Shown: positions 23,648 to 32,446, numbered from the stretch's first letter. The stretch: 38,117 bases of DNA from JAKZRT01 sp047518005 (GCA_047518005.1 JAKZRT010000008.1:1-38117), one strand, 5' to 3'. Program-made: numbers and translations. Notes: generated by a model from the letters alone, not told the origin.

Positions 23648-25714
23648 ATGACCGGACAGATCATCTTTGACCCGCTGTTGTCCTGGAGCTTTATTGCCGG
23701 TGCCGGGCTTTTGGCGCTGGCGCTGGTGGCCTTTGCGACCTGGCGGCGGCTGAGCGGCTGGTGGCTGCGGGCGCTGGCGCTGGCGGCGCTGGTGGGCGCG
23801 CTGGCCAATCCGTCGCTACAGATCGAGGACCGCCAAAGCCTCAGCGACATCGTGATCGCCATCGTGGACGAGACCGCGAGCCAGCGCATCGGCGACCGGT
23901 CGGATCAGGCGGCCCGCGCGCTGGCTGCGCTGGAGGCGCAAGTGGCGGCGCGCGGCAACACCGACCTGCGGGTTATCCGGCTGGACGATGGCGCGGGCAA
24001 TGCCGGGACCGAGCTGATGTCGGCGCTGGCCCAGGCGCTGGCCGAAGAGCCGCGCGCGCGGGTAGCCGGTGCGGTGCTGATCACCGACGGCCAGGCGCAC
24101 GATATCGAACGCGCGCCGCAAATGCCCGCCCCCCTGCATGTGCTGCTGACTGGCCACGCCGACGACTGGGACCGGCGGCTGATTGTCAAGAACGCACCGG
24201 GCTTTTCCATCATCGGCGAAGCGGTCGACCTGACGCTCAGGATCGAAGATCAGGGCGCTGTGCCCGAAGGGCTGGGCGTCGGCAGTCTGACCAGATTAAT
24301 GGTGTCGGTCGATGGCGGACCGGCACAGTCGCGCGATGTGCCAGTGGGCCGGGATGTGAGCGTACCGGTGACGCTGGATCATGGCGGAATGAACGTCATT
24401 CAATTCACGCTGGCCGAGGCGATCGGCGAGCTGACCGACCGCAACAATTCGGCGATTATCCAGATCAATGGCGTACGCGACAGGCTGCGGGTTCTGCTGG
24501 TCTCGGGCCAGCCGCATCCGGGCGAACGAACCTGGCGTAACCTGTTGAAATCAGACAGTTCTGTGGACCTTGTGCATTTCACTATCCTGCGCCCGCCGGA
24601 AAAGCAGGACGGCGTGCCGGTGACCGAGCTGAGCCTGATCGCATTTCCAACGCGCGAGCTGTTTCTGGAGAAGATCCACGAATTCGACCTGATCATCTTC
24701 GACCGCTACAAACGGCGCGGTATATTGCCCGCCATTTATCTGCAGAACGTCAATCAATACGTGCAGGATGGCGGCGCGGTTCTGGTCGCGGCGGGGCCTG
24801 ATTTCGCCACCGCCGACAGCCTTTTTCGCTCGCCGCTTGGCCTGGTTCTGCCGGCGGCACCGACATCGTTCGTGCTGGAGGACGGTTACCGCCCGGTGAT
24901 CTCGGACGTGGGCCGGCGCCATCCGGTGACCCAGGGGCTCGAGGCATTCGCACCAACCGGGGGCTGGGGACGCTGGTTCCGGCTGATCGATCTGGCGGCA
25001 CCGCAAGGCCATGTGGTGATGACCGGGGCCGACGAGCGGCCGCTTCTGGTGCTGAACCGGGTCGGCGAGGGGCGGGTGGCGCTGCTCGCCTCCGACCATG
25101 CCTGGCTGTGGAGCCGGGGTTTCGAGGGCGGCGGTCCGCAATTAGAACTGCTGCGGCGGCTGGCGCATTGGATGATGAAGGAACCCGAACTTGAAGAGGA
25201 AGCGCTGACCGCCCAGGCCGAGGGCCAGAGCGTGACGATCACAAGGCGCACGATGGCCGAGGAAGTGGGCGAGGTGACGGTGACCGGGCCGGACGGCAGG
25301 GTCACGGTACTGCCCTTGAACGCGGACGTCCCGGGGCGGTATCAGGCCCAGTTCGAGGCCGACGATCTGGGGCTTTACCGCATTAGCGAAGGTGGAATGG
25401 CGGGCGTGGTGGCCGTGGGGCCGGCAGCGCCGAGGGAGTTTGAGGAGACGGTCGCGAGCGCCGACAAACTGAGTCCGCTGGTGGCCGAGACCCGCGGCGG
25501 CGTGATGCCGATCTCAGCCGATTTGCCGGATTTGCGCACCGTGCGCCCCGGACGGCCAGCCACCGGGCGCGGCTGGATCGGGATCACACCGCGCGAGGCT
25601 TATCTGACCCGCGACGTGTCGGTGATGCCGCTGCTGCCCGCTTGGGTGGCCTTGGCGCTGATCGCGAGCCTGATGATCGGGGCCTGGCTGATCGAGGGAC
25701 GGCGCAGCGCCTGA
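23648..25714 (+). CDS. Large membrane protein of the MoxR/DUF58/DUF4159 operon
   Basis: The 688-aa protein has two N-terminal helices (about 15-33 and 38-56), a vWA-like segment (IVIAIVDETASQRIGD, about 75-90; VAGAVLITDGQAHD), a glutamine-amidotransferase-like region (LRVLLVSGQPHPGERTWR, DLIIFDRYKRRGILP, GGAVLVAAGPDF) and a C-terminal membrane helix (about 663-683) ending EGRRSA. This is the common last member of the operon in alphaproteobacteria. It lacks an obvious catalytic Cys-His-Glu set. It most likely spans the periplasm-facing part of a MoxR-dependent envelope complex (inference). Confidence 0.8.
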   Translation: MTGQIIFDPLLSWSFIAGAGLLALALVAFATWRRLSGWWLRALALAALVGALANPSLQIEDRQSLSDIVIAIVDETASQRIGDRSDQAARALAALEAQVAARGNTDLRVIRLDDGAGNAGTELMSALAQALAEEPRARVAGAVLITDGQAHDIERAPQMPAPLHVLLTGHADDWDRRLIVKNAPGFSIIGEAVDLTLRIEDQGAVPEGLGVGSLTRLMVSVDGGPAQSRDVPVGRDVSVPVTLDHGGMNVIQFTLAEAIGELTDRNNSAIIQINGVRDRLRVLLVSGQPHPGERTWRNLLKSDSSVDLVHFTILRPPEKQDGVPVTELSLIAFPTRELFLEKIHEFDLIIFDRYKRRGILPAIYLQNVNQYVQDGGAVLVAAGPDFATADSLFRSPLGLVLPAAPTSFVLEDGYRPVISDVGRRHPVTQGLEAFAPTGGWGRWFRLIDLAAPQGHVVMTGADERPLLVLNRVGEGRVALLASDHAWLWSRGFEGGGPQLELLRRLAHWMMKEPELEEEALTAQAEGQSVTITRRTMAEEVGEVTVTGPDGRVTVLPLNADVPGRYQAQFEADDLGLYRISEGGMAGVVAVGPAAPREFEETVASADKLSPLVAETRGGVMPISADLPDLRTVRPGRPATGRGWIGITPREAYLTRDVSVMPLLPAWVALALIASLMIGAWLIEGRRSA

Positions 25715-25738
25715 AGATAGCGCCGCGGGTCATTCCCC

Positions 25739-25824
25739 CCCGGGACCCTCCTGCCCGGGACCCCCTGAAGGTACTTGAAAAACGACGAAAACTGGGAGCC
25801 TGACTTGGGCCGGACTCCCAAGTC
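25739..25824. repeat. Small direct repeat and hairpin between convergent genes
   Basis: CCCGGGACCC occurs twice (25739-25748, 25754-25763). Further on, GACTTGGG / CCCAAGTC (25802-25809, 25817-25824) forms an 8-bp perfect stem with a 7-base loop, six bases beyond the stop of the 68-aa minus-strand gene. No T-run follows, so terminator function is uncertain. Confidence 0.45.
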
Positions 25825-25829
25825 GACGG

Positions 25830-26036
25830 TCAGCGGATGAAGACCTGGGCCGCGCCGTCGGGGATTACCACGCCCATGAGCGCGCCGGTGAAGGGCTGTT
25901 CGTTCACGTGCGGATGCAAGAGACCGCGCAGGCCCAGGCGGGCACCGGCGCTGGCGGCCAAAACCCGGGAATCATCGGCCCCGGCTGGGGTGGCGACAGC
26001 GGCGATCAACCCAAGTCCGAAGACCTTTGCAGGCAT
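25830..26036 (-). CDS. Small secreted protein (68 aa)
   Basis: The peptide starts MPAKVFGLGLIAAVATPAGA and then DDSRV, a short signal peptide with an Ala-x-Ala-like cut site near residue 20, leaving a mature part of about 48 residues (RGLLHPHVNEQPFTGALMGVVIPDGAAQVFIR at the end, shown here only in fragments: RGLLHPHVNE, GALMGVVIPDG, AAQVFIR). A GGAG site lies 7 bases before the ATG, and third codon positions are strongly GC-rich, as in real genes here. It is divergent from glcD, 50 bp between starts. I do not recognise the family. Confidence 0.6.
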   Translation of the reverse strand: MPAKVFGLGLIAAVATPAGADDSRVLAASAGARLGLRGLLHPHVNEQPFTGALMGVVIPDGAAQVFIR

Positions 26037-26086
26037 CTGGCGGCTCCGATAGACTGGTGGCGAACCCCACTGCGCAGGAGAGCCTC

Positions 26087-27532
26087 ATGGACATGCCCGT
26101 CCCCGATGCCGCAATCATAGCGAAAAAGGCACGGATTGTCAGCCGCCTCCAAGAGGTTCTGCCGAAGGATGCGGTGATCCACGCGGCCAGCGAGACCCGG
26201 GCCTATGAGTGCGACGCGCTGACCGCTTACGCCTGTCCGCCCCTGGTTGTGGTTCTGCCGGGCTCGACCGACGAAGTCGCGGCGGTGCTGCGGCTTTGCA
26301 AAAGCGAAGGCGTGCCGGTGGTGCCGCGCGGGTCGGGTACGTCGCTGGCGGGCGGGGCGCTGCCGACGGCCGATTGCGTGGTGCTGGGCATCGCGCGGAT
26401 GAATGCGGTGCTCGAGACCGACTACGAAAACCGGTTCATCCGGGTCGAGAGCGGGCGCACCAACCTCAGCGTCACCGGTGCGGTCGAGGAACAAGGTTTT
26501 TTCTATGCGCCCGATCCATCGAGCCAGCTGGCCTGCGCTATCGCTGGCAATATCGCGACGAATTCGGGCGGCGCGCATTGCCTGAAATACGGGGTGACCA
26601 CCAACAACCTTCTGGGGGTGACGCTGGTGTTGATGGACGGCACGGTGGTCCAGATCGGCGGGGCGCATCTGGATGCGCCCGGACTGGATCTTTTGGGGGT
26701 GATCACCGGGTCCGAGGGGCAATTGGGCGTGGTGACCGAAGCCACGTTGCGCATTCTGCCAAAGCCCGAGGGCGCGCGCCCGGTTTTGATCGGGTTTGAC
26801 ACGAGCCGCGACGCCGGGGCTTGCGTCGCCGACATCATCCGTGCCGGTCTGCTGCCCGTCGCCATCGAGTTCATGGACCGCCCGTGTATCCGCGTCTGCG
26901 AGGCCCACGCGCACGCCGGGTATCCCGATTGCGAGGCGCTGTTGATTGTCGAGGTCGAGGGCAGCGCGGCGGAGATCGACGCGCAGCTTGCCGTGATCCT
27001 GGAAATTGCGCGCCGCCATGACCCGGTGGCACTGCGTGAAAGCGGATCGGACGAAGAAAGCGCGCGCATCTGGCTGGGGCGCAAGGCGGCTTTTGGGGCG
27101 ATGGGGCAGATCAGCGACTACATGTGTCTGGACGGCGCGATCCCGGTGTCGAACCTGCCGCAAATGCTGGACCGGATCACCGAGATGTCGGCGGCATACG
27201 AATTGGATGTGGCCAATGTCTTTCATGCCGGCGACGGAAATTTGCACCCACTCATACTTTACGACGCCAACACGCCCGGTGAACTGGAGAAATGCGAGGC
27301 ATTCGGGGCCGATATTCTGCGCTTGTGTGTCGAGGTCGGCGGTTGCCTGACCGGCGAACACGGGGTCGGCGTGGAAAAGCGCGATCTGATGCATCACCAG
27401 TTCACGGACGATGATCTGGAGGCGCAGATGCGCATCAAGGATGTGTTTGACCCAGCCTGGCTTTTGAACCCGGCGAAGGTATTTCCGCTGTCGCTCACGC
27501 AGGCCCGGCGTCTGGGCGCGCGGGCGGCCTGA
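26087..27532 (+). CDS. glcD: Glycolate oxidase FAD-linked subunit GlcD
   Basis: GlcD is the flavoprotein subunit of the glycolate dehydrogenase complex GlcDEF, which oxidises glycolate to glyoxylate and passes electrons to the respiratory chain. The 481-aa protein has the FAD-binding PCMH fold (VVLPGSTDEVAAVLRLC, VVPRGSGTSLAGGALP, AGNIATNSGGAHCLKYGVT) and the C-terminal FAD-linked oxidase part ending with NVFHAGDGNLHP and CLTGEHGVGVEKRD. MDMPVPDA has an AGGAG site just upstream. glcE follows after 12 bp. Confidence 0.94.
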   Translation: MDMPVPDAAIIAKKARIVSRLQEVLPKDAVIHAASETRAYECDALTAYACPPLVVVLPGSTDEVAAVLRLCKSEGVPVVPRGSGTSLAGGALPTADCVVLGIARMNAVLETDYENRFIRVESGRTNLSVTGAVEEQGFFYAPDPSSQLACAIAGNIATNSGGAHCLKYGVTTNNLLGVTLVLMDGTVVQIGGAHLDAPGLDLLGVITGSEGQLGVVTEATLRILPKPEGARPVLIGFDTSRDAGACVADIIRAGLLPVAIEFMDRPCIRVCEAHAHAGYPDCEALLIVEVEGSAAEIDAQLAVILEIARRHDPVALRESGSDEESARIWLGRKAAFGAMGQISDYMCLDGAIPVSNLPQMLDRITEMSAAYELDVANVFHAGDGNLHPLILYDANTPGELEKCEAFGADILRLCVEVGGCLTGEHGVGVEKRDLMHHQFTDDDLEAQMRIKDVFDPAWLLNPAKVFPLSLTQARRLGARAA

Positions 27533-27544
27533 GGAGGACCGGGG

Positions 27545-28672
27545 GTGATCGAAGTCTCCAGCGAAGATCAGCTTGCCGAGGCGATCAGAGCGGCGGACGG
27601 GCCGGTGTCGGTTCGCGGCGGCGGCACCCGCATGGCTCCGGTGCCGGGCCGGGTGCTGGCGACCGGTGGACTGACCGGGATCACCCTTTACGAACCCGGC
27701 GCGCTGACCCTATCGGCGCGCGCAGGCACGCCGCTGGCCGAGGTCGAGGCAGCGCTGGCCGCCAACGGTCAGCGCCTGCCGTTCGAGCCGCCGGACATGC
27801 GCGGGCTTTTGGGGACCGAAGGCACGCCCACCATCGGCGGGGCGGTGGCGGCGAACGCCAGCGGTCCGCGGCGGGTGCAGGCAGGTGCGTGCCGCGATGC
27901 GCTGATCGGGGTGCGATTTGTCGACGGCACGGGCACCGTCATCAAGAACGGCGGGCGGGTGATGAAGAACGTCACCGGCTACGATCTGGTCAAGCTGATG
28001 GCGGGCAGTTTCGGGACACTGGGGGTGCTGAGCGAGGTGACATTCAAGGTGCTGCCCAAGCCGCCGGCACGCGCGGTCTGTCTGATCGAAGGGCTGACGC
28101 CGCCGCAGGCGGTCGCGGCGTTGGCATCGGCGTTGGCATCGCCCTACGAAGTCAACGGGGCGGCGCATACCACGGTCGAGATCGATGGCGCGCCGGTTAC
28201 GATGATCCGGGTCGAGGGGTTCGCGGGGTCGGTCGCGCATCGGTCGCAGGCTCTGGCTGACCGCCTCGCTGAGTTCGGTGACGTGGTGATCGAGACGGAC
28301 TTTGATCGTACCCGCGCCGGTTGGGCCTGGGTGCGCGATGTCGAGGCGTTTCATGGGGTGGCAGGGGATGTTTGGCGGCTGTCGGTCAAACCCACCGATG
28401 CGCCGATGGTGATCGATCGGCTGAACGCGAAGGCGGTTCTGATGGACTGGGGCGGGGGCCTGATCTGGGCGCTGACCGACGAGGGGATGGACGCGCGGGC
28501 GGCACTTGCAGCGACACCGGGCCACGCCACGCTGGTGCGCAGTTCGCCCAACACGCGGGCCAAGTTGGGCAGGTTTCAGTCCGAGCCGGGGCCGGTGGCG
28601 GCGATCTCGGCTGGGCTGCGCGAAAAATTTGACCCGCGCGGTATTTTGAACAAGGGCTTGATGGGAACTTGA
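27545..28672 (+). CDS. glcE: Glycolate oxidase FAD-binding subunit GlcE
   Basis: GlcE is the second, smaller FAD-binding subunit. The 375-aa protein has the PCMH segments VRGGGTRMAPVPG, LEPPDMRGLLGTE-type sequence (here FEPPDMRGLLGTEGTPTIGG), VKNVTGYDL-type (VMKNVTGYDLVKLMAGSFGTLG) and the closing FDPRGILNKGLMGT. It starts with GTG, preceded by GGAGG. In related genomes glcF follows directly. Here another gene begins after a single base. Confidence 0.93.
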   Translation: MIEVSSEDQLAEAIRAADGPVSVRGGGTRMAPVPGRVLATGGLTGITLYEPGALTLSARAGTPLAEVEAALAANGQRLPFEPPDMRGLLGTEGTPTIGGAVAANASGPRRVQAGACRDALIGVRFVDGTGTVIKNGGRVMKNVTGYDLVKLMAGSFGTLGVLSEVTFKVLPKPPARAVCLIEGLTPPQAVAALASALASPYEVNGAAHTTVEIDGAPVTMIRVEGFAGSVAHRSQALADRLAEFGDVVIETDFDRTRAGWAWVRDVEAFHGVAGDVWRLSVKPTDAPMVIDRLNAKAVLMDWGGGLIWALTDEGMDARAALAATPGHATLVRSSPNTRAKLGRFQSEPGPVAAISAGLREKFDPRGILNKGLMGT

Positions 28673-28673
28673 G

Positions 28674-29330
28674 ATGAAAGAATTGCTAGTGAATCCAGAA
28701 TTTTGGCAAGCGGTTTCAAATATCGCGTGGCCCGCTTTTGCGCTTGTTATCGTTCTAATTTTCCGGTGGCCGCTCAATTCGCTTTTGCGACGTGACAACC
28801 TCACGATAAAGGTCGCTGGGATTGAACTCAGCGTTCCTGCTGCAACAGAACAGGTTGGGAAGAGCCTGTCCGATCTGCAAGAGCGACTGGCCGCAGTCGA
28901 GGATGTGATGGGCGATGCAGCGCCCGGGGCACAACCAGAAATAGATGAGCAAATCCAAGGAACAATTCTGTGGGTAGACGATATCCCAAGTAACAACGCT
29001 TTCCTGATCGAACGGTTTGAAAGCGAAGGCTATAGAGTCCGGAAAGAACTCTCGACAAAAGAAGGGTTAAACGCGCTTGAGGCAGACAAAATAGACTTTG
29101 TAATAAGCGACCTGAGCCGCAAAGAGGATGGAAAGGAAAACCCTTATGCAGGATTGGAGTTCATCAATGCACTCCGACTGAAGGGGCTTGATGTGCCCGT
29201 CTTGATATTCGCCGGTCCTTGGGCAATCAAAAAGAAAGACCGATTGCTCGATGCTGGTGCCAATGCAGTGACCACCTCTGGCGTAGATGTGATGCGTTTT
29301 GTTCGGCGACGCTGGCGAAATCTGATCTAG
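28674..29330 (+). CDS. Membrane-anchored receiver-like protein inserted between glcE and glcF
   Basis: The 218-aa product has one membrane helix (about 14-32), a short coiled-coil region (about 55-80, LSDLQERLAAVEDVM) and a receiver-like domain (about 97-212). ILWVDDIPSNN supplies the acidic pair D102/D103 and D146 (FVISDLS) the phosphoacceptor. The usual switch Thr/Ser is Ala (A180) and the usual Lys is Thr (TTSG), so phospho-switching may be altered. There is no output domain. GC is about 50 % by hand count, against about 65 % around it, which points to horizontal transfer. It begins 1 bp after the glcE stop and its stop overlaps the glcF start, so expression would ride on the glc operon. 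It has no known link to glycolate oxidation. Confidence 0.82.
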   Translation: MKELLVNPEFWQAVSNIAWPAFALVIVLIFRWPLNSLLRRDNLTIKVAGIELSVPAATEQVGKSLSDLQERLAAVEDVMGDAAPGAQPEIDEQIQGTILWVDDIPSNNAFLIERFESEGYRVRKELSTKEGLNALEADKIDFVISDLSRKEDGKENPYAGLEFINALRLKGLDVPVLIFAGPWAIKKKDRLLDAGANAVTTSGVDVMRFVRRRWRNLI

Positions 29331-30610
29331 TGCGAACCGACTTTACCCCCGAGCAACTGACCGATCCGGCCACCGCTGAGGCGAACCAAATTCTGCGGTC
29401 CTGCGTCCATTGCGGGTTCTGCACGGCGACCTGTCCGACTTATCAGGTGCTGGGCGACGAATTGGACAGCCCAAGGGGGCGGATATATCTGATCAAGAAT
29501 ATGCTGGAAACGGGGCGTCCGGCGGACGAGCGCACGGTGCGCCATATCGATCGCTGCCTCAGCTGTCTGGCCTGTGTCACCACTTGCCCGTCGGGGGTCG
29601 ATTACAGGCATCTGGTCGACCATGCGCGGGTGCATATCGAAGCGACCTATCGCCGTCCCTGGGGCGACCGCGCCCTGCGCTGGCTTCTGGCACGCATTCT
29701 GCCCTATCCAACACGGTTCAGACTGGCGCTGCTGGCCGCCAAGATCGCGCGGCCGTTGCGGGGGCTGGTGCCGGATGCGCGGCTGCGAGCGATGCTGGAG
29801 ATGGCGCCGCGGCGCATTCCGCCGGTCAGCCGCAACGATGATGCGCAGGTGTTCCCGGCGCAGGGCGGGCGCAGGATGCGGGTGGCGCTGATGACCGGCT
29901 GCGCGCAAAGGGCGCTGAATACCGACATCAACGACGCCACGATCCGGATATTGACGCGTCTTGGGGCCGAGGTCGTGGTGGCCCGTGGGCAGGGCTGTTG
30001 CGGGGCGCTGACGCACCATATGGGCAAGGCGGACGAGGCGCGGGCCTCGGCGGCGCGAAATCTGGCGGCCTGGGGGGCCGAGATCGACGCGCCGGGGCTG
30101 GACGCGATCGTCATTAACACCTCGGGCTGCGGCACCACAATCAAGGACTATGGCCACCTTTTCGCGCGCACCGAACACCAGGCGCGGGCGCGCCAGGTCG
30201 GTGCCCTGGCCCGCGATGTGAGCGAGGTGATCGATGTGCTGGGACTGCCAGAGAGCAAGGCAATGGGCCTGCGCGTGGCCTATCACGCGGCCTGTTCGCT
30301 GCAGCACGGTCAAAAGATAACGTCGGTTCCCAAGAACCTGCTGAAAACGGCTGGTTTCGAGGTCGTCGAGCCTGCCGACAGCCATCTGTGCTGCGGGTCG
30401 GCGGGAACCTATAATTTGTTGCAGCCGGAGATTTCCAAACAATTGAAAATGCGCAAGGTTTCGGCGCTTGAAGCGCGTGCGCCACAAGTTATCGCCACCG
30501 GAAATATCGGCTGCATGATGCAGATCGGGTCCGCGACGCACATCCCCGTGGTCCACACCGTCGAATTGCTGGACTGGGCCACTGGTGGCCCCCGGCCACC
30601 GGCGCTGTAA
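29330..30610 (+). CDS. glcF: Glycolate oxidase iron-sulfur subunit GlcF
   Basis: GlcF carries two [4Fe-4S] clusters and two CCG domains and passes electrons from GlcDE to quinone. The 426-aa protein has CVHCGFCTATCP and CLSCLACVTTCP near the N-terminus, then GQGCCGALTHHMGKADEA and CCGSAGTYNLLQ, with NIGCMMQIGS near the end. The start is taken as the GTG at 29330, inside the stop of the inserted gene (TAGTG), because homology (DFTPEQLTDPATAEANQILR) begins right after. The usual ATG and first two residues seem to have been replaced at the insertion border. The ribosome site is weak, so coupling to the inserted gene is likely. Confidence 0.9.
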   Translation: MRTDFTPEQLTDPATAEANQILRSCVHCGFCTATCPTYQVLGDELDSPRGRIYLIKNMLETGRPADERTVRHIDRCLSCLACVTTCPSGVDYRHLVDHARVHIEATYRRPWGDRALRWLLARILPYPTRFRLALLAAKIARPLRGLVPDARLRAMLEMAPRRIPPVSRNDDAQVFPAQGGRRMRVALMTGCAQRALNTDINDATIRILTRLGAEVVVARGQGCCGALTHHMGKADEARASAARNLAAWGAEIDAPGLDAIVINTSGCGTTIKDYGHLFARTEHQARARQVGALARDVSEVIDVLGLPESKAMGLRVAYHAACSLQHGQKITSVPKNLLKTAGFEVVEPADSHLCCGSAGTYNLLQPEISKQLKMRKVSALEARAPQVIATGNIGCMMQIGSATHIPVVHTVELLDWATGGPRPPAL

Positions 30611-30670
30611 CTGCCATATTCCTGCCAAATCGCCCTGCTAGCCTTGGTCTGACGCATTACCGAGGCTGCC

Positions 30671-31516
30671 ATGCGCGGATTTTTTGCAGTAATTCTTTGT
30701 TTCGTCCTTTCTGCCGGCCAGACTGCCGCCGAGGGGATCAACGGCGCATCGCCGCTGCGAACGTTGGCCACTGCTGATGACACGCGCGGGTGGGAGGCCG
30801 TGGGGCGGCTGAACTTTGGCGGGAACGCCTATTGCACCGGCGCGCTGATCGCCGAAGATTTGGTGCTGACGGCGGCGCATTGCCTGTACCGGAAAGGCTC
30901 CGGCACCCGTTATGACGCGGACGAGATCGAGTTTCTGGCCGGTTGGCGGGGCGGCCGCGCGGCGGCTTATCGCGGTGTGCGGCGGATCGTGTCGCACCCG
31001 GATTTCATCTATTCCGAAGTTGACCGCATTGCCCGGGTCGCCCACGATCTGGCCTTGGTCCAGCTTGACCGGCCAATCCGAAATCCCGCGATCACCCCTT
31101 ATGCCGTTGACCAACGTCCACGAAAAGGCGCGTCGGTTGGCGTCGTGTCCTATGCTCGCGACCGGTCCGAGGCACCCAGCTTGCAGGAAGCCTGCCGAGT
31201 GCTGGCGCGCCAGGGCGGGGTTTTGGTGCTGGGCTGCGAGGTCGACCATGGCGCGTCGGGTTCGCCGGTGTTTGTGACCGGACAAGACGGCGTGGCGCGG
31301 ATCGTGTCGGTGGTCTCGGCCATGGCCCGGGTGCGCGATATGGACGTGGCGCTTGGCACCGCGCTGACGCGGCCTTTAGAGGCGCTCTATGCCCTTCTCG
31401 ACGCGCCCGAGACCGATGCAACTGAACTGCTGGCCACAAGAGCACTGCCGATGGTGCGCAACCTCGGCGGCGCTGACGCCAGCGGCGGGGCCAAATTTCT
31501 GAAACCCGCTAATTGA
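30671..31516 (+). CDS. Secreted trypsin-like serine protease (copy 1)
   Basis: The 281-aa S1-family protein has a signal peptide (about 1-20, cut after QTAA) and a complete triad: H70 in LTAAHC, D126 in HDLALVQL and S196 in GASGSP. It acts in the periplasm or outside. The Ser motif is GASGSP rather than GDSGGP, a form common in bacterial trypsin-like proteins. It ends in GGAKFLKPAN, a tail shared with the next protease. The stop overlaps the start of that gene by one base. Substrate unknown. Confidence 0.88.
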   Translation: MRGFFAVILCFVLSAGQTAAEGINGASPLRTLATADDTRGWEAVGRLNFGGNAYCTGALIAEDLVLTAAHCLYRKGSGTRYDADEIEFLAGWRGGRAAAYRGVRRIVSHPDFIYSEVDRIARVAHDLALVQLDRPIRNPAITPYAVDQRPRKGASVGVVSYARDRSEAPSLQEACRVLARQGGVLVLGCEVDHGASGSPVFVTGQDGVARIVSVVSAMARVRDMDVALGTALTRPLEALYALLDAPETDATELLATRALPMVRNLGGADASGGAKFLKPAN

Positions 31517-32361
31517 TGCGCTTACTGGCCCCGATAACGGCAATCGCGGCGCTGATCATGCTCGGCACTGCGTGGTCCGAGACCAGCGACAGCCCGCTTG
31601 ATGCGCTGACGCGACCGCTGGAACGCTCTGGGTGGGAGGCCGTGGGGCGCATCGACATTGCCGAGGGCGGATTTTGCACCGGAACACTGATAGCGCCCGA
31701 TCTGGTGCTGACGGCGGGGCATTGTCTGGTCGAGGCATCCGACAATCGCCCGATCGATCCGGCGCGGATCATCTTCAGGGCCGGGCTGTCGAATGGCGCG
31801 GCGGTGGCGGTGCGGTCGGTCACTCAGACGGTGGTGCATCCCGATTATACCAATCGTCAAAGCCCCCGGTTTGACAGTGTCGAGACCGATATCGCGCTGA
31901 TGCGGCTTAACCGCCCGATCCCAACCACCCTGGCCGACCCTTTTGCTATTGGCGAACAGGACCTGGGGCGGCAGGTTTCGGTGGTCTCATATGCACGCGG
32001 ACGCGCTGAGGCGCTGAGCTGGCAGCGCAGTTGCTCGGTACAGCACAAAAATGACGTGGCAGCGGCCTTTTCCTGCGACGTGACCTTCGGCGCGTCGGGG
32101 TCGCCGGTGTTCGATACCTCGCGGCGGCGGCCGATGATCGTGTCGGTCATCTCGCGCGGACACGCCGGGCCGGATGGCGCGCTGGCGTTGGGCCCCCTGA
32201 TCAAAGCGCCGATCGCCGAGCTGATTGAGGCGCTGCGAACCGCCAATGGCGTCAACCTGGCCGGCGGTGGTCTGGCCTCGGTGGTGCAGCAATCCGAGGG
32301 CGCGCGGTTCGTGAAGGCCGGCGATGGCGGCACCGGCGGTGCGCGGTTCGTGAAGCCGTAA
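31516..32361 (+). CDS. Secreted trypsin-like serine protease (copy 2)
   Basis: This 281-aa protein is the tandem paralogue of the gene before it, with the same length and the shared GWEAVGR segment. A signal peptide (about 1-20) and the triad H69 (LTAGHC), D125 (ETDIALMRL) and S194 (GASGSP) are complete. The C-terminus holds two tail units, GARFVKA and GARFVKP, encoded by an exact 15-bp direct repeat (32302-32316, 32341-32355). The start was chosen as the ATG inside the previous stop codon (TGATG); a TTG one codon earlier is possible. The hsp20 promoter follows. Confidence 0.88.
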   Translation: MRLLAPITAIAALIMLGTAWSETSDSPLDALTRPLERSGWEAVGRIDIAEGGFCTGTLIAPDLVLTAGHCLVEASDNRPIDPARIIFRAGLSNGAAVAVRSVTQTVVHPDYTNRQSPRFDSVETDIALMRLNRPIPTTLADPFAIGEQDLGRQVSVVSYARGRAEALSWQRSCSVQHKNDVAAAFSCDVTFGASGSPVFDTSRRRPMIVSVISRGHAGPDGALALGPLIKAPIAELIEALRTANGVNLAGGGLASVVQQSEGARFVKAGDGGTGGARFVKP

Positions 32362-32417
32362 GATCGAGAGTTTTCACGGCTGTGCGTGCCCGACACGGGG
32401 GTTTCGATCTTGCAGGT

Positions 32418-32446
32418 CTTGAACAGCCCGGTTTCACCCCCCAAAT
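32418..32446 (+). promoter_or_regulatory. RpoH (sigma-32) type promoter for hsp20
   Basis: CTTGAA (32418-32423) and CCCCAAAT (32439-32446) are spaced 15 bp, close to the heat-shock consensus (CTTGAA ... CCCCATNT). Transcription would start near 32453, giving a leader of about 90 bases. Confidence 0.65.
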
